From: Paenibacillus sp. MAEPY2
Lineage (GTDB): Bacteria > Bacillota > Bacilli > Paenibacillales > Paenibacillaceae
NCBI RefSeq assembly: GCF_000499205.1
Contig: NZ_AWUK01000032.1
Coordinates: 62,001 to 126,000 of the forward strand
Direction: 5' to 3'
DNA: 64,000 nt
The notes beneath the pieces are model-generated. The model made no database searches. It worked only from the letters and a program-made list of their open reading frames with translations, and had not been told where the DNA came from. The position numbers were made by a program, and so were the translations under genes. Shown piece after piece: positions 32,612 through 40,716 of this stretch; position 1 is the first letter of the stretch; each line of letters opens with the position of its first letter.

Positions 32612-34219
32612 TTACTCTTCGAAGTACATCTTCTCAAACGGAATTTCGTATTGGGAAACGTTAAAGCCCACACCCTGAAGCGCCTTGATATGAACGGCTT
32701 TGGTAACCGAATAGGTCAGTGGAATATATACATTTTCATGATGAATATACGTTAGAACCTCTTTGTACATGTTTTGGCGCTGTTCCTCATTCTGTTCGAC
32801 CATCAGGTCTGTAATCGTATGATCCAGCCACTCTTTTTTCTCCAGCCCCAATTGGGCTTGATAATCGGCGTGGGAGGGAACCCTCCAGGAAGAGACATAC
32901 GTTTGCGGATCATATGGCAATCCCCAGGAGAGGGAGTACATCAGATCAAATTCGCCCGTTTTTTGACGGTCCAGATAGGCCTGCTTTTCCTCGCCAACAA
33001 TGTTCAACGCTACGCCGACCTGCTTCAGATCGTTTTGCATCGATTCACTAATGGTTCGCTCCTGTGCGTTATCGGAATTGTAATAGATCGTCAGTTCAAG
33101 CTTGTTCCCATCCTTGTACCGATAGCCATCCGAGCCTGCAGCCCAGCCAGCCGCCGTAAGCAGATCGCTTGCTTTGTTCATGTCATACTGCACACCTTCA
33201 AGGCCCACATCTGCATACGGCACCGAAGTAGAGAGCAACGTATCTGCCACTTGTTCCGTCCCGTTCAATATGCCTTCCGCGATGATTTGTTTATTAATGG
33301 CATACATCAGTGCTTCACGCACTTGGGGCTCCTGAGTTGCTGAGCGGTTGGTATTAAGAACAATCGCACGTGAGCCAACCGGATGACTGATGACCGTGCT
33401 GTATTTCCCTTGATCCGTCAACACTTTGAACGATTCATTATCCACCATGTCACCGTCCGAACCGAATAACAGGTCTACTTCTCCCTTTTCCAGGGCAAGC
33501 AGAATCGTTTGATGGTCAGGCATGACTTTCCACTTCATCGTTTGGATCTGCGGTTTGTCTCCCCAGTAATTTTCATTGACCGTAAATGTCGCGTACTGGT
33601 CCTGCTTGTGCTCTGTTAAAATGTATGGCCCTGTTCCGGCATAGCTGCTGACTCCATTCGCAGTTGTACCGTCAACAAAGCTTTTTGGTGAGATAAAGCG
33701 AAACGGACGAGTTAACCCCAATTCCTCCAATGTCGGGTAATACGGGTGTTTCAGTACAATCTGGAACGTGGCTTCATCGATCACTTTCGTCTCCTTGATC
33801 TCGGCGACCAGATTCAGCCATGAGTTCTTCTCGACATTTTCCAGAACTGCATCGATATTCAGCTTCACGGCTTCGGCATTAAACGGCTCTCCGTCCGAAA
33901 ACTGAATACCTTTATGTAAATAGAAGGTATACGTTGTACCATCTTCTGATATATCCCACTTCTCTGCGAGTGCAGGCTTAATACCTTCCGGTGTATTGAT
34001 CACAAGGGATTCAAATACCATATTCTGTGCCGGCATCTCTCCCGCGTATAGATGAGGATTAATATCTCTAATATCCTTGGTGCTGGCAAAGACCAACTCG
34101 GCGTTGGATGCTTTCGTATTTTGTTGCGCCGTTCCTGTTTCTGTCCCGGAGCAAGCGGATAATACTAGCAGGAGCGAAATTAATAAAGCCAATGTGTAAA
34201 CCTTGCGTGATGTGTGCAT
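32612..34219 (-). CDS. Second metallophore-type importer: CntA-like binding lipoprotein
   Basis: A 535-residue family 5 binding protein. The ATG at 34219 has AAGGAAGGG upstream and gives a proper signal sequence ending in LSAC (lipidated Cys23). The mature part carries ELVFASTKDIRDINPHLYAGEMPAQN, nearly the same opening as CntA, followed by TYTFYLHKGIQFSDGEPFNAEAV. The whole operon (A-B-C-D-F order) mirrors cntABCDF. It has its own promoter with two Zur boxes at 34502-34543. It may recognise another metal-opine complex or a xeno-metallophore from neighbours. Ligand not known. Confidence 0.85.
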   Translation of the reverse strand: MHTSRKVYTLALLISLLLVLSACSGTETGTAQQNTKASNAELVFASTKDIRDINPHLYAGEMPAQNMVFESLVINTPEGIKPALAEKWDISEDGTTYTFYLHKGIQFSDGEPFNAEAVKLNIDAVLENVEKNSWLNLVAEIKETKVIDEATFQIVLKHPYYPTLEELGLTRPFRFISPKSFVDGTTANGVSSYAGTGPYILTEHKQDQYATFTVNENYWGDKPQIQTMKWKVMPDHQTILLALEKGEVDLLFGSDGDMVDNESFKVLTDQGKYSTVISHPVGSRAIVLNTNRSATQEPQVREALMYAINKQIIAEGILNGTEQVADTLLSTSVPYADVGLEGVQYDMNKASDLLTAAGWAAGSDGYRYKDGNKLELTIYYNSDNAQERTISESMQNDLKQVGVALNIVGEEKQAYLDRQKTGEFDLMYSLSWGLPYDPQTYVSSWRVPSHADYQAQLGLEKKEWLDHTITDLMVEQNEEQRQNMYKEVLTYIHHENVYIPLTYSVTKAVHIKALQGVGFNVSQYEIPFEKMYFEE

Positions 34220-34261
34220 GATTCCCTTCCTTTTCCCTCGTGAAGTAGATAAGTTGAAACC

Positions 34262-34442
34262 ATAAACATTACACTTGGCCACTTCGAGTGCAGAATCATC
34301 TTCTGATCGCTGTTATCCCCAGATTTTTTTGATTCCCTTCTCCAAAGGGAAAAATCCGGTGATAAAGGCGAAGTGTATGCTTTCGATGCAGCTTTCTTTC
34401 AGAAAGCTATTGGCTCCGCTTCTTCTGATTGATCCCGCTCTC
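34262..34442 (-). repeat. Dispersed repeat, copy 4, with hairpin (long form)
   Basis: The core at 34291-34320 (CAGAATCATCTTCTGATCG, then CTGTTATCCCC), then ATTTTTTTGAT and, 70 bp on, TATGCTTTCGATGCAGCTTTCTT with the hairpin AGCTTTCT-TTC-AGAAAGCT. This matches copy 2. Faces the binding-protein gene at 34219. Confidence 0.68.
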
Positions 34443-34501
34443 TTCGTTCTTGTGTAATTGTTCAGTTCATCTTATAAAGTGATTTCAGTAATATCTTATA
34501 T

Positions 34502-34543
34502 AAATGTAATGATTACGAATTATAATAGTAATAATTACGATTA
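34502..34543. promoter_or_regulatory. Two adjacent Zur boxes upstream of the second importer
   Basis: On the plus strand: AAATGTAATGATTACGAAT (34502-34520), then TAATAGTAATAATTACGATTA (34523-34543). The second is almost identical to the boxes at 17959 and 28964. A TATAAT (minus strand, 34519-34524) lies between the two boxes and may be the -10 element, so Zur would occlude the promoter on both sides. Confidence 0.82.
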
Positions 34544-34599
34544 GAATCGTAGCATACAATCTGAAGAACCACAACTACTAAATTAAAAATACGGAAATA

Positions 34600-34638
34600 G
34601 CAAAAAACGGTCACCTGATTGAGGTCACCGTTTTTTGC
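34600..34638 (-). terminator. Terminator of the amidohydrolase-containing sulphur cluster
   Basis: Long stem GCAAAAAACGGT..ACCGTTTTTTGC with an AGG/CCT inner pairing, about 90 nt past the stop of the gene at 34729. One internal mismatch. The A/T runs flanking the stem allow action in both directions. Confidence 0.8.
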
Positions 34639-34671
34639 ATCCATTCGCAATGGTATTGTATTAGTTAAACT

Positions 34672-34728
34672 AAAAATATTTACACTGCCACTCCAATAAC
34701 AGAACAATCTTCCGATTGCTGTTATCGG
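34672..34728 (-). repeat. Dispersed repeat, copy 5
   Basis: Core 34700-34726, CAGAACAATCTTCCGATTG followed by CTGTTAT on plus, with the TTTACACTGCCACT flank at 34679. It ends exactly at the amidohydrolase stop codon, so this copy lies downstream of one gene and not directly upstream of the next (about 500 bp to 34219). Confidence 0.65.
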
Positions 34729-35955
34729 TTATCCGCCGTTTGGCTGCAACTTTTGCAGTGCCTGTTCAGCCAGCGCTGCCAAAAGATGTGCGCCAAGCGG
34801 CAACGCTCGTTCATCCACATCGAATGCAGGATGATGCCACTCATGCGGACCTGACGTTCCGAGGAAGAGGAACAGACCCGGGACCTCCTTTTGGTAAAAG
34901 GAAAAATCCTCGCCCGCCGGAGATGGTATCGGTCGGATACTGTTCAGCCCAATTTCACCTGTCACCTGCTCAGCCGAAGCAGCCAAGGACGCATCATTGA
35001 CCACGGCAGGTGGTCCCTGAATCCAGCGCACCGTAGCGCGTGTCCCGTAGGCTGCTGCAACACCGGCAACCACCTGGTTGAAGCGCTCGCGAATCCGGGC
35101 ACGCACCTTCTCGTCAAAGGTACGCACGGTGCCGTCCAAGATGGCTTCTTCGGGAATGACGTTCCAGGCGGTGCCACTGTTTATTTTGGTCACACTGATT
35201 ACAGCGCTCTCCTGTGCTCCGACATTACGACTCACGATGGCCTGTAATGCAGTCACAATATGAGATGCAACCACAATCGGGTCAATGCCCGCTTCCGGCA
35301 CTGCCGCATGCGTTCCGACACCCTCTACTTTAACCACAAAACCATCTGCCGCTGCGAGCAGCGCTCCTTCACGAATACCTACCGTACCAACCTGCAGATC
35401 CGGTTTGTTATGCAAACCAAAAACAGCCCGAACTTCAGATAGCGCTCCGCTCTGAATCACCTGCCGTGCCCCCGTTGCTTTCTCCTCCGAGGGCTGGAAA
35501 ATCAAACGAACCTTGCCCGGCAGCCGGGACTCACGCTGTTTCAACAATCGTGCAGCACCGATCAGAATGGCTGTGTGTGCATCATGACCACAGGCATGCA
35601 TCCGACCCGCCACTTGCGAAGCATACTCCAGCTTCGTTTCTTCCTGGATCGGCAGGGCATCAATATCTGCGCGCAATGCCACTACCGGGCCATCACCCTG
35701 CCCAATTTCAGCGATTAGGCCTGTTCGCAGCGAGTATTCATCCGCAATCCGCACGCCTTCCTCAACCAGCCAGCCCCGAATGGCTTCTGTCGTTTCGCGT
35801 TCCTCTCCCGATAGCTCGGGGTTACGATGCAAATGTCGCCGAATCGCGGTTAAGTGCTCTGTGAATGCTTCATCCTGCCCAACGTAAAGTTCATGCTTGC
35901 GGCTCTGTTCTTCTTGCGCTGCCTGTTTCTCAGGCTGTTTCAGATCACTGCTCAC
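34729..35955 (-). CDS. M20-family amidohydrolase (SndA/YtnL-like N-acyl amino acid deacylase)
   Basis: A 408-residue M20D metallopeptidase-like deacylase. GTG start at 35955 with AAAGGAGG 7 nt upstream; an upstream in-frame ATG lacks a ribosome site. Metal-ligand motifs are visible: MHACGHDAHTAIL, FQPSEEKATGARQV and FGLHNKPDLQVGTVGIREG. In the B. subtilis S-alkyl-cysteine pathway an M20 enzyme (SndA/YtnL) removes the acetyl group after oxidative cleavage of the thioether. Position next to two flavin monooxygenases fits that role here. It could also act on other N-acyl amino acids. Confidence 0.82.
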   Translation of the reverse strand: MSSDLKQPEKQAAQEEQSRKHELYVGQDEAFTEHLTAIRRHLHRNPELSGEERETTEAIRGWLVEEGVRIADEYSLRTGLIAEIGQGDGPVVALRADIDALPIQEETKLEYASQVAGRMHACGHDAHTAILIGAARLLKQRESRLPGKVRLIFQPSEEKATGARQVIQSGALSEVRAVFGLHNKPDLQVGTVGIREGALLAAADGFVVKVEGVGTHAAVPEAGIDPIVVASHIVTALQAIVSRNVGAQESAVISVTKINSGTAWNVIPEEAILDGTVRTFDEKVRARIRERFNQVVAGVAAAYGTRATVRWIQGPPAVVNDASLAASAEQVTGEIGLNSIRPIPSPAGEDFSFYQKEVPGLFLFLGTSGPHEWHHPAFDVDERALPLGAHLLAALAEQALQKLQPNGG

Positions 35956-36055
35956 GACATTGCCTCCTTTTATCATCGTATGTGCCATGTAAGATGGATG
36001 AATATAATACACGGGTCATTTCGTTCAGCAAGTATGCTCTCTACCATGGTTATGC

Positions 36056-37117
36056 CTAACTGATCACCGCTTGCGCAGGTGTCGATTCAGTTGCGAATTC
36101 GCCCAGTCCCTGCTCATCCAGTGCCTCACGCAACAATTCAAATGAACGAATACGCTTGGCAAAATCACGTGTGGCTGTGGTAACAATCAGTTCATCCACG
36201 ACAAAATCCTGCTGGAACTTCGCCAGAGCCTGGCCGACCGTTTCCTTCGTACCTCTCGTCACACTTGGCTCCAAAATCTCGATCCGATATTTCTCGTTCG
36301 ATTGCCGCCCGAATTCTTCCGCCTGTTCTACGGAACCAACGGTTAATGCCTTGCCATTCTCCAGATGGATCTTGACCAGCATATGTTCACTTGCCAGTCC
36401 TTCGGCTTCTTCCGCACTCTCCGCCACAATTAATGAGATAGCGAGAATGGCATAAGGCTCCCGCCCATGTGAGCGGTCGAATTGTTCCCGGTAAGTACGC
36501 AAAGCCTCCTGAGCGACCTCCGTATTGCTATTAATAAACAATGAAAATACATACGGCAGCCCCAGTGCTGCCGCCATGCCTGCACTATCGACACTTGCCC
36601 CAAGCACGTAGAGCTCGGCCGGGATTACGGATACCGGTGCAGCGCTCAAGCCTGCCAAAGGATGTGTTTCATCTTCATGCGGTTCATTATGAATGAACTG
36701 CTTCACCTGATTGATTTTATCTTTTAGGGAAGCGGCCTCCTGAATTCCTTGCTGTAGTGCCTGTGTGGAGCGAGGCAATCCCCCTGGTGCACGTCCAATA
36801 CCAAGATCGATTCTCCCCGGGCCAAGCGCAGAGAGCACATTGAAGTTCTCGGCCACTTTGTAAGGACTATAATGTTGGAGCATTACCCCGCCAGAACCGA
36901 GACGAATCCGCTCCGTATGCGCCAGCAAATGGGAAATGAGCACTTCCGGTGAGGAGCCTGCGACATGGCCTGAATCATGATGTTCCGATACCCAGAAACG
37001 ATGAAAGCCAAGCTGTTCTGCCCGCTGTACCAATTCAATCGTATGCCGAAACGCATCAATCGGCGTCTCCCCTTCGTAGATCGGGGTTTGATCCAATATG
37101 CCAACACGAATACCCAT
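36056..37117 (-). CDS. Luciferase-like flavin monooxygenase (YtmO-like)
   Basis: A 353-residue LLM-class flavin oxidoreductase of the single-domain type. AGGAGG lies 8 nt before the ATG at 37117. VGILDQTPIYEG and FWVSEHHDSGHVAGSSPEVLISHLLAHTERIRLGSGGVMLQHYSPYKVAENFNVLSALGPGRIDLGIGR are typical of YtmO/alkanal-monooxygenase-like proteins. FMNH2 is supplied by a reductase such as the SsuE-like product of 38186. It probably oxidises a C-S bond in the sulphur-salvage route. Downstream spacing to the amidohydrolase is 100 bp. Confidence 0.85.
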   Translation of the reverse strand: MGIRVGILDQTPIYEGETPIDAFRHTIELVQRAEQLGFHRFWVSEHHDSGHVAGSSPEVLISHLLAHTERIRLGSGGVMLQHYSPYKVAENFNVLSALGPGRIDLGIGRAPGGLPRSTQALQQGIQEAASLKDKINQVKQFIHNEPHEDETHPLAGLSAAPVSVIPAELYVLGASVDSAGMAAALGLPYVFSLFINSNTEVAQEALRTYREQFDRSHGREPYAILAISLIVAESAEEAEGLASEHMLVKIHLENGKALTVGSVEQAEEFGRQSNEKYRIEILEPSVTRGTKETVGQALAKFQQDFVVDELIVTTATRDFAKRIRSFELLREALDEQGLGEFATESTPAQAVIS

Positions 37118-37185
37118 CACATTCTCCTCCTTCGATCATGCCGAGCCTGACTTATTAAATCCTTCCTGCTTCCTTAAACGACGCT

Positions 37186-38058
37186 CTATAGCTGCCGCAG
37201 CAGCTCCCCGAAAGGCTCTGCAAAAGGCGAATGTTCTTCTTTTAACGTAACGACGCTGATCTGCAGCGATACACCTGCAACCTCGTGCACCTGTATGGGA
37301 AACAGTTCCTGCTCCCGTACTTCCTTCTGCACCGTTAACCCAGGCAGAAATGCAATGCCTGCCCCCTGCATGACCAGTTTCTTCGCCGTTTCCGAATGAT
37401 CGACATGATATGTAATATCCGGCGGATGTTCCAGCGAGTCAAAGGCCCGGTGAATGCGCAGCCAGTCCAGTGACCCACATTCGAAAAAGACGAGTCGTTC
37501 ATTCCGGATGGCTTCCATACTGACATGCCCACGTTCTATAAATGGATGCCCTTTGTAAACGTAAAGCTGAATGGGGTCTTCATAAAAGGCAACCGTACGG
37601 ATCGCCGGGTGCATGACCTTCCGTACAAACGCCAGATCAATCTCCTGACTGAGCAGCTTGGCGACCAGTTGGTCTGTCGTTGCTGTCGTCAGCTTTATGC
37701 TGACCTCAGGATAAGCTTCCTTGATTTTGGGCAGAAAATCTGGAATGACATAGTTGGATACGGATACCGTACTGCCGAGTCTTAGTGCATCGGGCGTCGT
37801 ACGGCGTTGCTGGATCTTCTGTCTGCCCTTCTGAATCACTTGCAGCACCTGCTGGGCGTAGGGAAGGAATTTTCGCCCTTCTTCCGTGAGCACAATCTGT
37901 TTACCCAGACGGTCAAACAATTTGCAGCCGAGTTCACGTTCAAGGGACTGAATACGAGCGGTGACAGAAGGTTGGGACAAAAAGAGTACCTCGGCAGCCT
38001 TATTGAAGCTTCCATAATGATTGATGTATACAAATGCTTCAATGTTCTCAATATTCAT
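37186..38058 (-). CDS. LysR-type transcriptional regulator of the sulphur cluster
   Basis: A 290-residue LysR protein, using the ATG at 38058 with GGGGGG upstream. The N-terminal winged helix (MNIENIEAFVYINHYGSFNKAAEVLFLSQPSVTARIQSLERELGCKLFDR) is followed by a ligand domain from about residue 90. It is inside the sulphur cluster with 127 bp upstream containing an inverted repeat (38078-38165) and the motif shared with the tcy operon. It probably plays the YtlI/CysL-like role of activating these genes when sulphur is short. The effector is unknown. Confidence 0.88.
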   Translation of the reverse strand: MNIENIEAFVYINHYGSFNKAAEVLFLSQPSVTARIQSLERELGCKLFDRLGKQIVLTEEGRKFLPYAQQVLQVIQKGRQKIQQRRTTPDALRLGSTVSVSNYVIPDFLPKIKEAYPEVSIKLTTATTDQLVAKLLSQEIDLAFVRKVMHPAIRTVAFYEDPIQLYVYKGHPFIERGHVSMEAIRNERLVFFECGSLDWLRIHRAFDSLEHPPDITYHVDHSETAKKLVMQGAGIAFLPGLTVQKEVREQELFPIQVHEVAGVSLQISVVTLKEEHSPFAEPFGELLRQL

Positions 38059-38077
38059 AAGCGCCCCCCGAATCCAG

Positions 38078-38165
38078 TTTATATACAAATTGAACAAAGA
38101 ATATTTACGGTTTTTCTGTCCTCTACGTTCTTGTTTAAATGTATAGTTCAATTTATATATATTTA
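38078..38165. promoter_or_regulatory. Inverted repeat upstream of the LysR gene
   Basis: The arms ATACAAATTGAAC (38083-38095) and GTTCAATTTATAT (38146-38158) are near-perfect inverted copies about 50 bp apart. TTGAACAAAGAATA (38090-38103) overlaps the left arm and recurs at 7726-7739. A candidate LysR autoregulatory site. Confidence 0.4.
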
Positions 38166-38185
38166 TCCAATGAATTTACTTGGTT

Positions 38186-38734
38186 TTATGATATCGTAAT
38201 CCCATTCTTTTCCAGAGTCAATACCAATTCTTCCACGGAACGATCCAATCGCGTAGTAATATCAGCCGAGAGCACATATTTCCCGTCATCCAGTCGATCA
38301 ATTCCCTGATCAACCGCATATACCCCACCTAGAATATGTCTGCCGCCAAGTGCAGCCAGAACGGGCTTCAATGCATAATCGATAGCGAGCAGATGGGCGA
38401 TTGAGCCGCCGATGACCAATGGAAGAGTCAGCTTGCCCCGCAGTCCTTCCTGTGGAATGAGATCCAGGAACAGCTTCAGCACGCCTGAGTACGACGCTTT
38501 GTATACCGGGGTCGCCACGATGACTGCATCCGCGGCTTCAACAACAGCGAGTGCATCGCGAATGAATGAGCTATCAAACTTGGCCTGCACCAGATCCTCC
38601 GCTGGCAGGTCAGCCACATGAATCACCTCAACGGTAATGCCCGCCTCTCTTAATTTATTGCTGCTGTACTCCGTAAGGCCTGTCAGACGTGAACGTTTGG
38701 AAGGCGCTCCGGCAATAATAACGACATGTGACAT
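38186..38734 (-). CDS. NAD(P)H-dependent FMN reductase, SsuE-like
   Basis: A 182-residue flavodoxin-fold FMN reductase. VVIIAGAPSKRSRLTGL carries the phosphate-binding start, and VIVATPVYKASYSGVLKLFLDLIPQ is the SsuE hallmark, as is LVIGGSIAHLLAIDYALKPVLAALG. Start ATG at 38734 with AAGGAGG 7 nt upstream; the ATG three nt earlier is also possible. It supplies reduced FMN to the two luciferase-type monooxygenases in this cluster. Starts 21 bp after the permease gene. Confidence 0.88.
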   Translation of the reverse strand: MSHVVIIAGAPSKRSRLTGLTEYSSNKLREAGITVEVIHVADLPAEDLVQAKFDSSFIRDALAVVEAADAVIVATPVYKASYSGVLKLFLDLIPQEGLRGKLTLPLVIGGSIAHLLAIDYALKPVLAALGGRHILGGVYAVDQGIDRLDDGKYVLSADITTRLDRSVEELVLTLEKNGITIS

Positions 38735-38758
38735 CATGATTCCTCCTTGGAATAGCGG

Positions 38759-39676
38759 TCAAGCCGCTCCTTTTACTTTGGGGTCAAGCCGATCGCGAAT
38801 ATCGTCTCCAATCAGATTAACCGCCAGTACAAACATGGTAATTGCGAGTCCCGGGAAGGTACAGATCCACCAGGCAACGGTCAGATAACCTCTTCCTTGC
38901 GAGAGCAGCGCTCCCCAATCCGGAATTTCCTTCAATACGCCAAGTCCGAGAAAACTGAGCCCGGAGCCTGTCAGAATAGAGGTACCTACGCCCAGCGTCG
39001 CCATAACCAGCAATGGTGACAACGAATGAGGCAGTACATGTTTCCAGAAAATACGGGCATTGGAGCCCCCAAGTGAACGTGTAGCTGTAATAAAAGGCAA
39101 ACCTTTAACGGACATGACCTGCCCACGCATCACCCGTGCATACCCCGGAATGGAGGATACCGCAACAGCCAGTGCAATGTTTAGCAGTCCAGGCCCCAAC
39201 GCTGCCGCGACGGACAATGCCAGTAACACGCCTGGAACAGCCATCAGAATATCGACGGCCCGCATGGTGATGGTGTCCAAAACTCCTCCTGCATAGCCGG
39301 CAATAATGCCAAGGGCACTCCCCACAAGACCACCCACCAGCACCGAGGCAAATCCAATCAGCAGTGAATCCCTGCTGCCATGCACAACTACACTGAAGAT
39401 ATCCCTGCCAAAATAATCGGTTCCAAACAGGTGCGCAGCAGAGGGAGCCTGCAGAATGGCGTCCGTCATCATCTGAGTAGGATCATAGGGGGCAATCCAG
39501 CCCGGCACAATCGCACAAGTGACGGTAAATACCACAACCAGCAACGCTGCATAAAAGAATAAACGGGATACCGCGAATGAGACGCGGTGACGCAGGGGAC
39601 GGCGACTCCACAGGCGTAAACGCCCTGTTCTGCCGGTCCAACCTTTTTTGTCACCCACCAATGGTTTCATGCTCAT
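38759..39676 (-). CDS. Opp/Dpp-type ABC transporter permease (DppC-like) of the sulphur cluster
   Basis: A 305-residue type-C permease. A basic cytoplasmic N-terminus, six predicted helices, IAPYDPTQMMTDAILQAPSAAHLFGTDYFGRDIFSVVVHGSRDSL signature, and EAA loop ATRSLGGSNARIFWKHVLPHSLSP. AAGGAGG lies upstream of the ATG. Partner of the DppB-like permease, 65 bp upstream. No ATPase follows; the next genes are the SsuE-like reductase and LysR gene. Confidence 0.85.
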   Translation of the reverse strand: MSMKPLVGDKKGWTGRTGRLRLWSRRPLRHRVSFAVSRLFFYAALLVVVFTVTCAIVPGWIAPYDPTQMMTDAILQAPSAAHLFGTDYFGRDIFSVVVHGSRDSLLIGFASVLVGGLVGSALGIIAGYAGGVLDTITMRAVDILMAVPGVLLALSVAAALGPGLLNIALAVAVSSIPGYARVMRGQVMSVKGLPFITATRSLGGSNARIFWKHVLPHSLSPLLVMATLGVGTSILTGSGLSFLGLGVLKEIPDWGALLSQGRGYLTVAWWICTFPGLAITMFVLAVNLIGDDIRDRLDPKVKGAA

Positions 39677-39741
39677 AAGACTCCTCCTTCCTCACTACGC
39701 GTTCAGATGTTTTCAAGCTGTTCCATCCGCCATCACGTTCA

Positions 39742-40674
39742 TCATGTTAGGACTGCACGCCTAACTCTGGGATCAATGTACGCATAAGAGATATCCACCA
39801 GTAAATTCAACACGACATAGATAATCGCTGTGAAAAAGACTACGCCCTGCACAACAGGCAGGTCTTTGGCCATCAACGCATCCGCGATGATTCTGCCGAT
39901 ACCCTGTCTGGAAAAGACCGTTTCCACCACGACGGTTCCGGCAAGCAGATCACCAATCAACATGCCGATGACCGTCACCGCAGGAATCAGCGCATTACGC
40001 AGCGCATGACCGTACATAATGGTTCGCTGTGAAAGACCTTTTGCTCGCAATGCTACGATAAACGGTTCGTTCACCACTTCCAGCATGCTGTTACGCACCA
40101 TACGTACGATGAAACCCGCACCGACGAGGCCCAGTGTTGCAGCAGGCAGCACCAATGAACTGAATCCGTCGGAACCCATTGCCGGGAACCAGCCAAGCTG
40201 GACCGAGAATAACAAAATCAACAGAATGCCGGTCCAGAAGGTCGGCATGGAGATGCCAAACAATCCAACGAGGCGGGCGATGAAATCAATCACGCCATTA
40301 CGATGAATGGCAGACAGTACGCCGAGCGTAATGCCGATGGTTATCGCTATGATCGAGCTGAGCGCGGTCAGCGCCAGTGTGGCAGGGAAATGCTCCAGTA
40401 TTTTGGGCAGAACCGGGTCGGAATTAATCATGGATTTGCCAAAATCCCCGCGCAGCATGTCTCCGAAATAGTTGGCAAACTGAATGTAAAACGGCTGATT
40501 CAGACCAAGCTGAACCCGCAGGTTCTCAATCATCTCGGGTGTTGCGGATGACGGGTCCAGCATGAGCAGGACCGGATCACCCGGCAGCAGATACATGATG
40601 CAGTACACCAGCACCGAAGCTCCGAAAATAACCAGAAGCGATGTAGTAAGTCTTGTCAGTATCGTTTGAACCAT
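39742..40674 (-). CDS. Opp/Dpp-type ABC transporter permease (DppB-like) of the sulphur cluster
   Basis: A 310-residue type-B permease. The ATG at 40674 has AAGGAGA upstream and the protein starts VQTILTRLTTSLLVIFGASVLVYCIMYLLPGDP, normal for the family. Loop QLGLNQPFYIQFANYFGDMLRGDFGKSM is also typical, as is the EAA loop ALRAKGLSQRTIMYGHALRNALIPAVTVIG. The gene follows the binding protein by 42 bp. Likely imports an S-containing amino acid derivative or peptide. Confidence 0.85.
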   Translation of the reverse strand: MVQTILTRLTTSLLVIFGASVLVYCIMYLLPGDPVLLMLDPSSATPEMIENLRVQLGLNQPFYIQFANYFGDMLRGDFGKSMINSDPVLPKILEHFPATLALTALSSIIAITIGITLGVLSAIHRNGVIDFIARLVGLFGISMPTFWTGILLILLFSVQLGWFPAMGSDGFSSLVLPAATLGLVGAGFIVRMVRNSMLEVVNEPFIVALRAKGLSQRTIMYGHALRNALIPAVTVIGMLIGDLLAGTVVVETVFSRQGIGRIIADALMAKDLPVVQGVVFFTAIIYVVLNLLVDISYAYIDPRVRRAVLT

Positions 40675-40716
40675 ACCGGGTCGTCTCCTTCCTGTCTGCA
40701 TAATTGACGGTACGTG

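Noticed and set aside
29144..34219. Reading the second importer as a plain peptide (Opp) or nickel (Nik) transporter
   Set aside because: Not excluded, but the NPHLY opening shared with CntA and the two Zur boxes favour a metallophore role.
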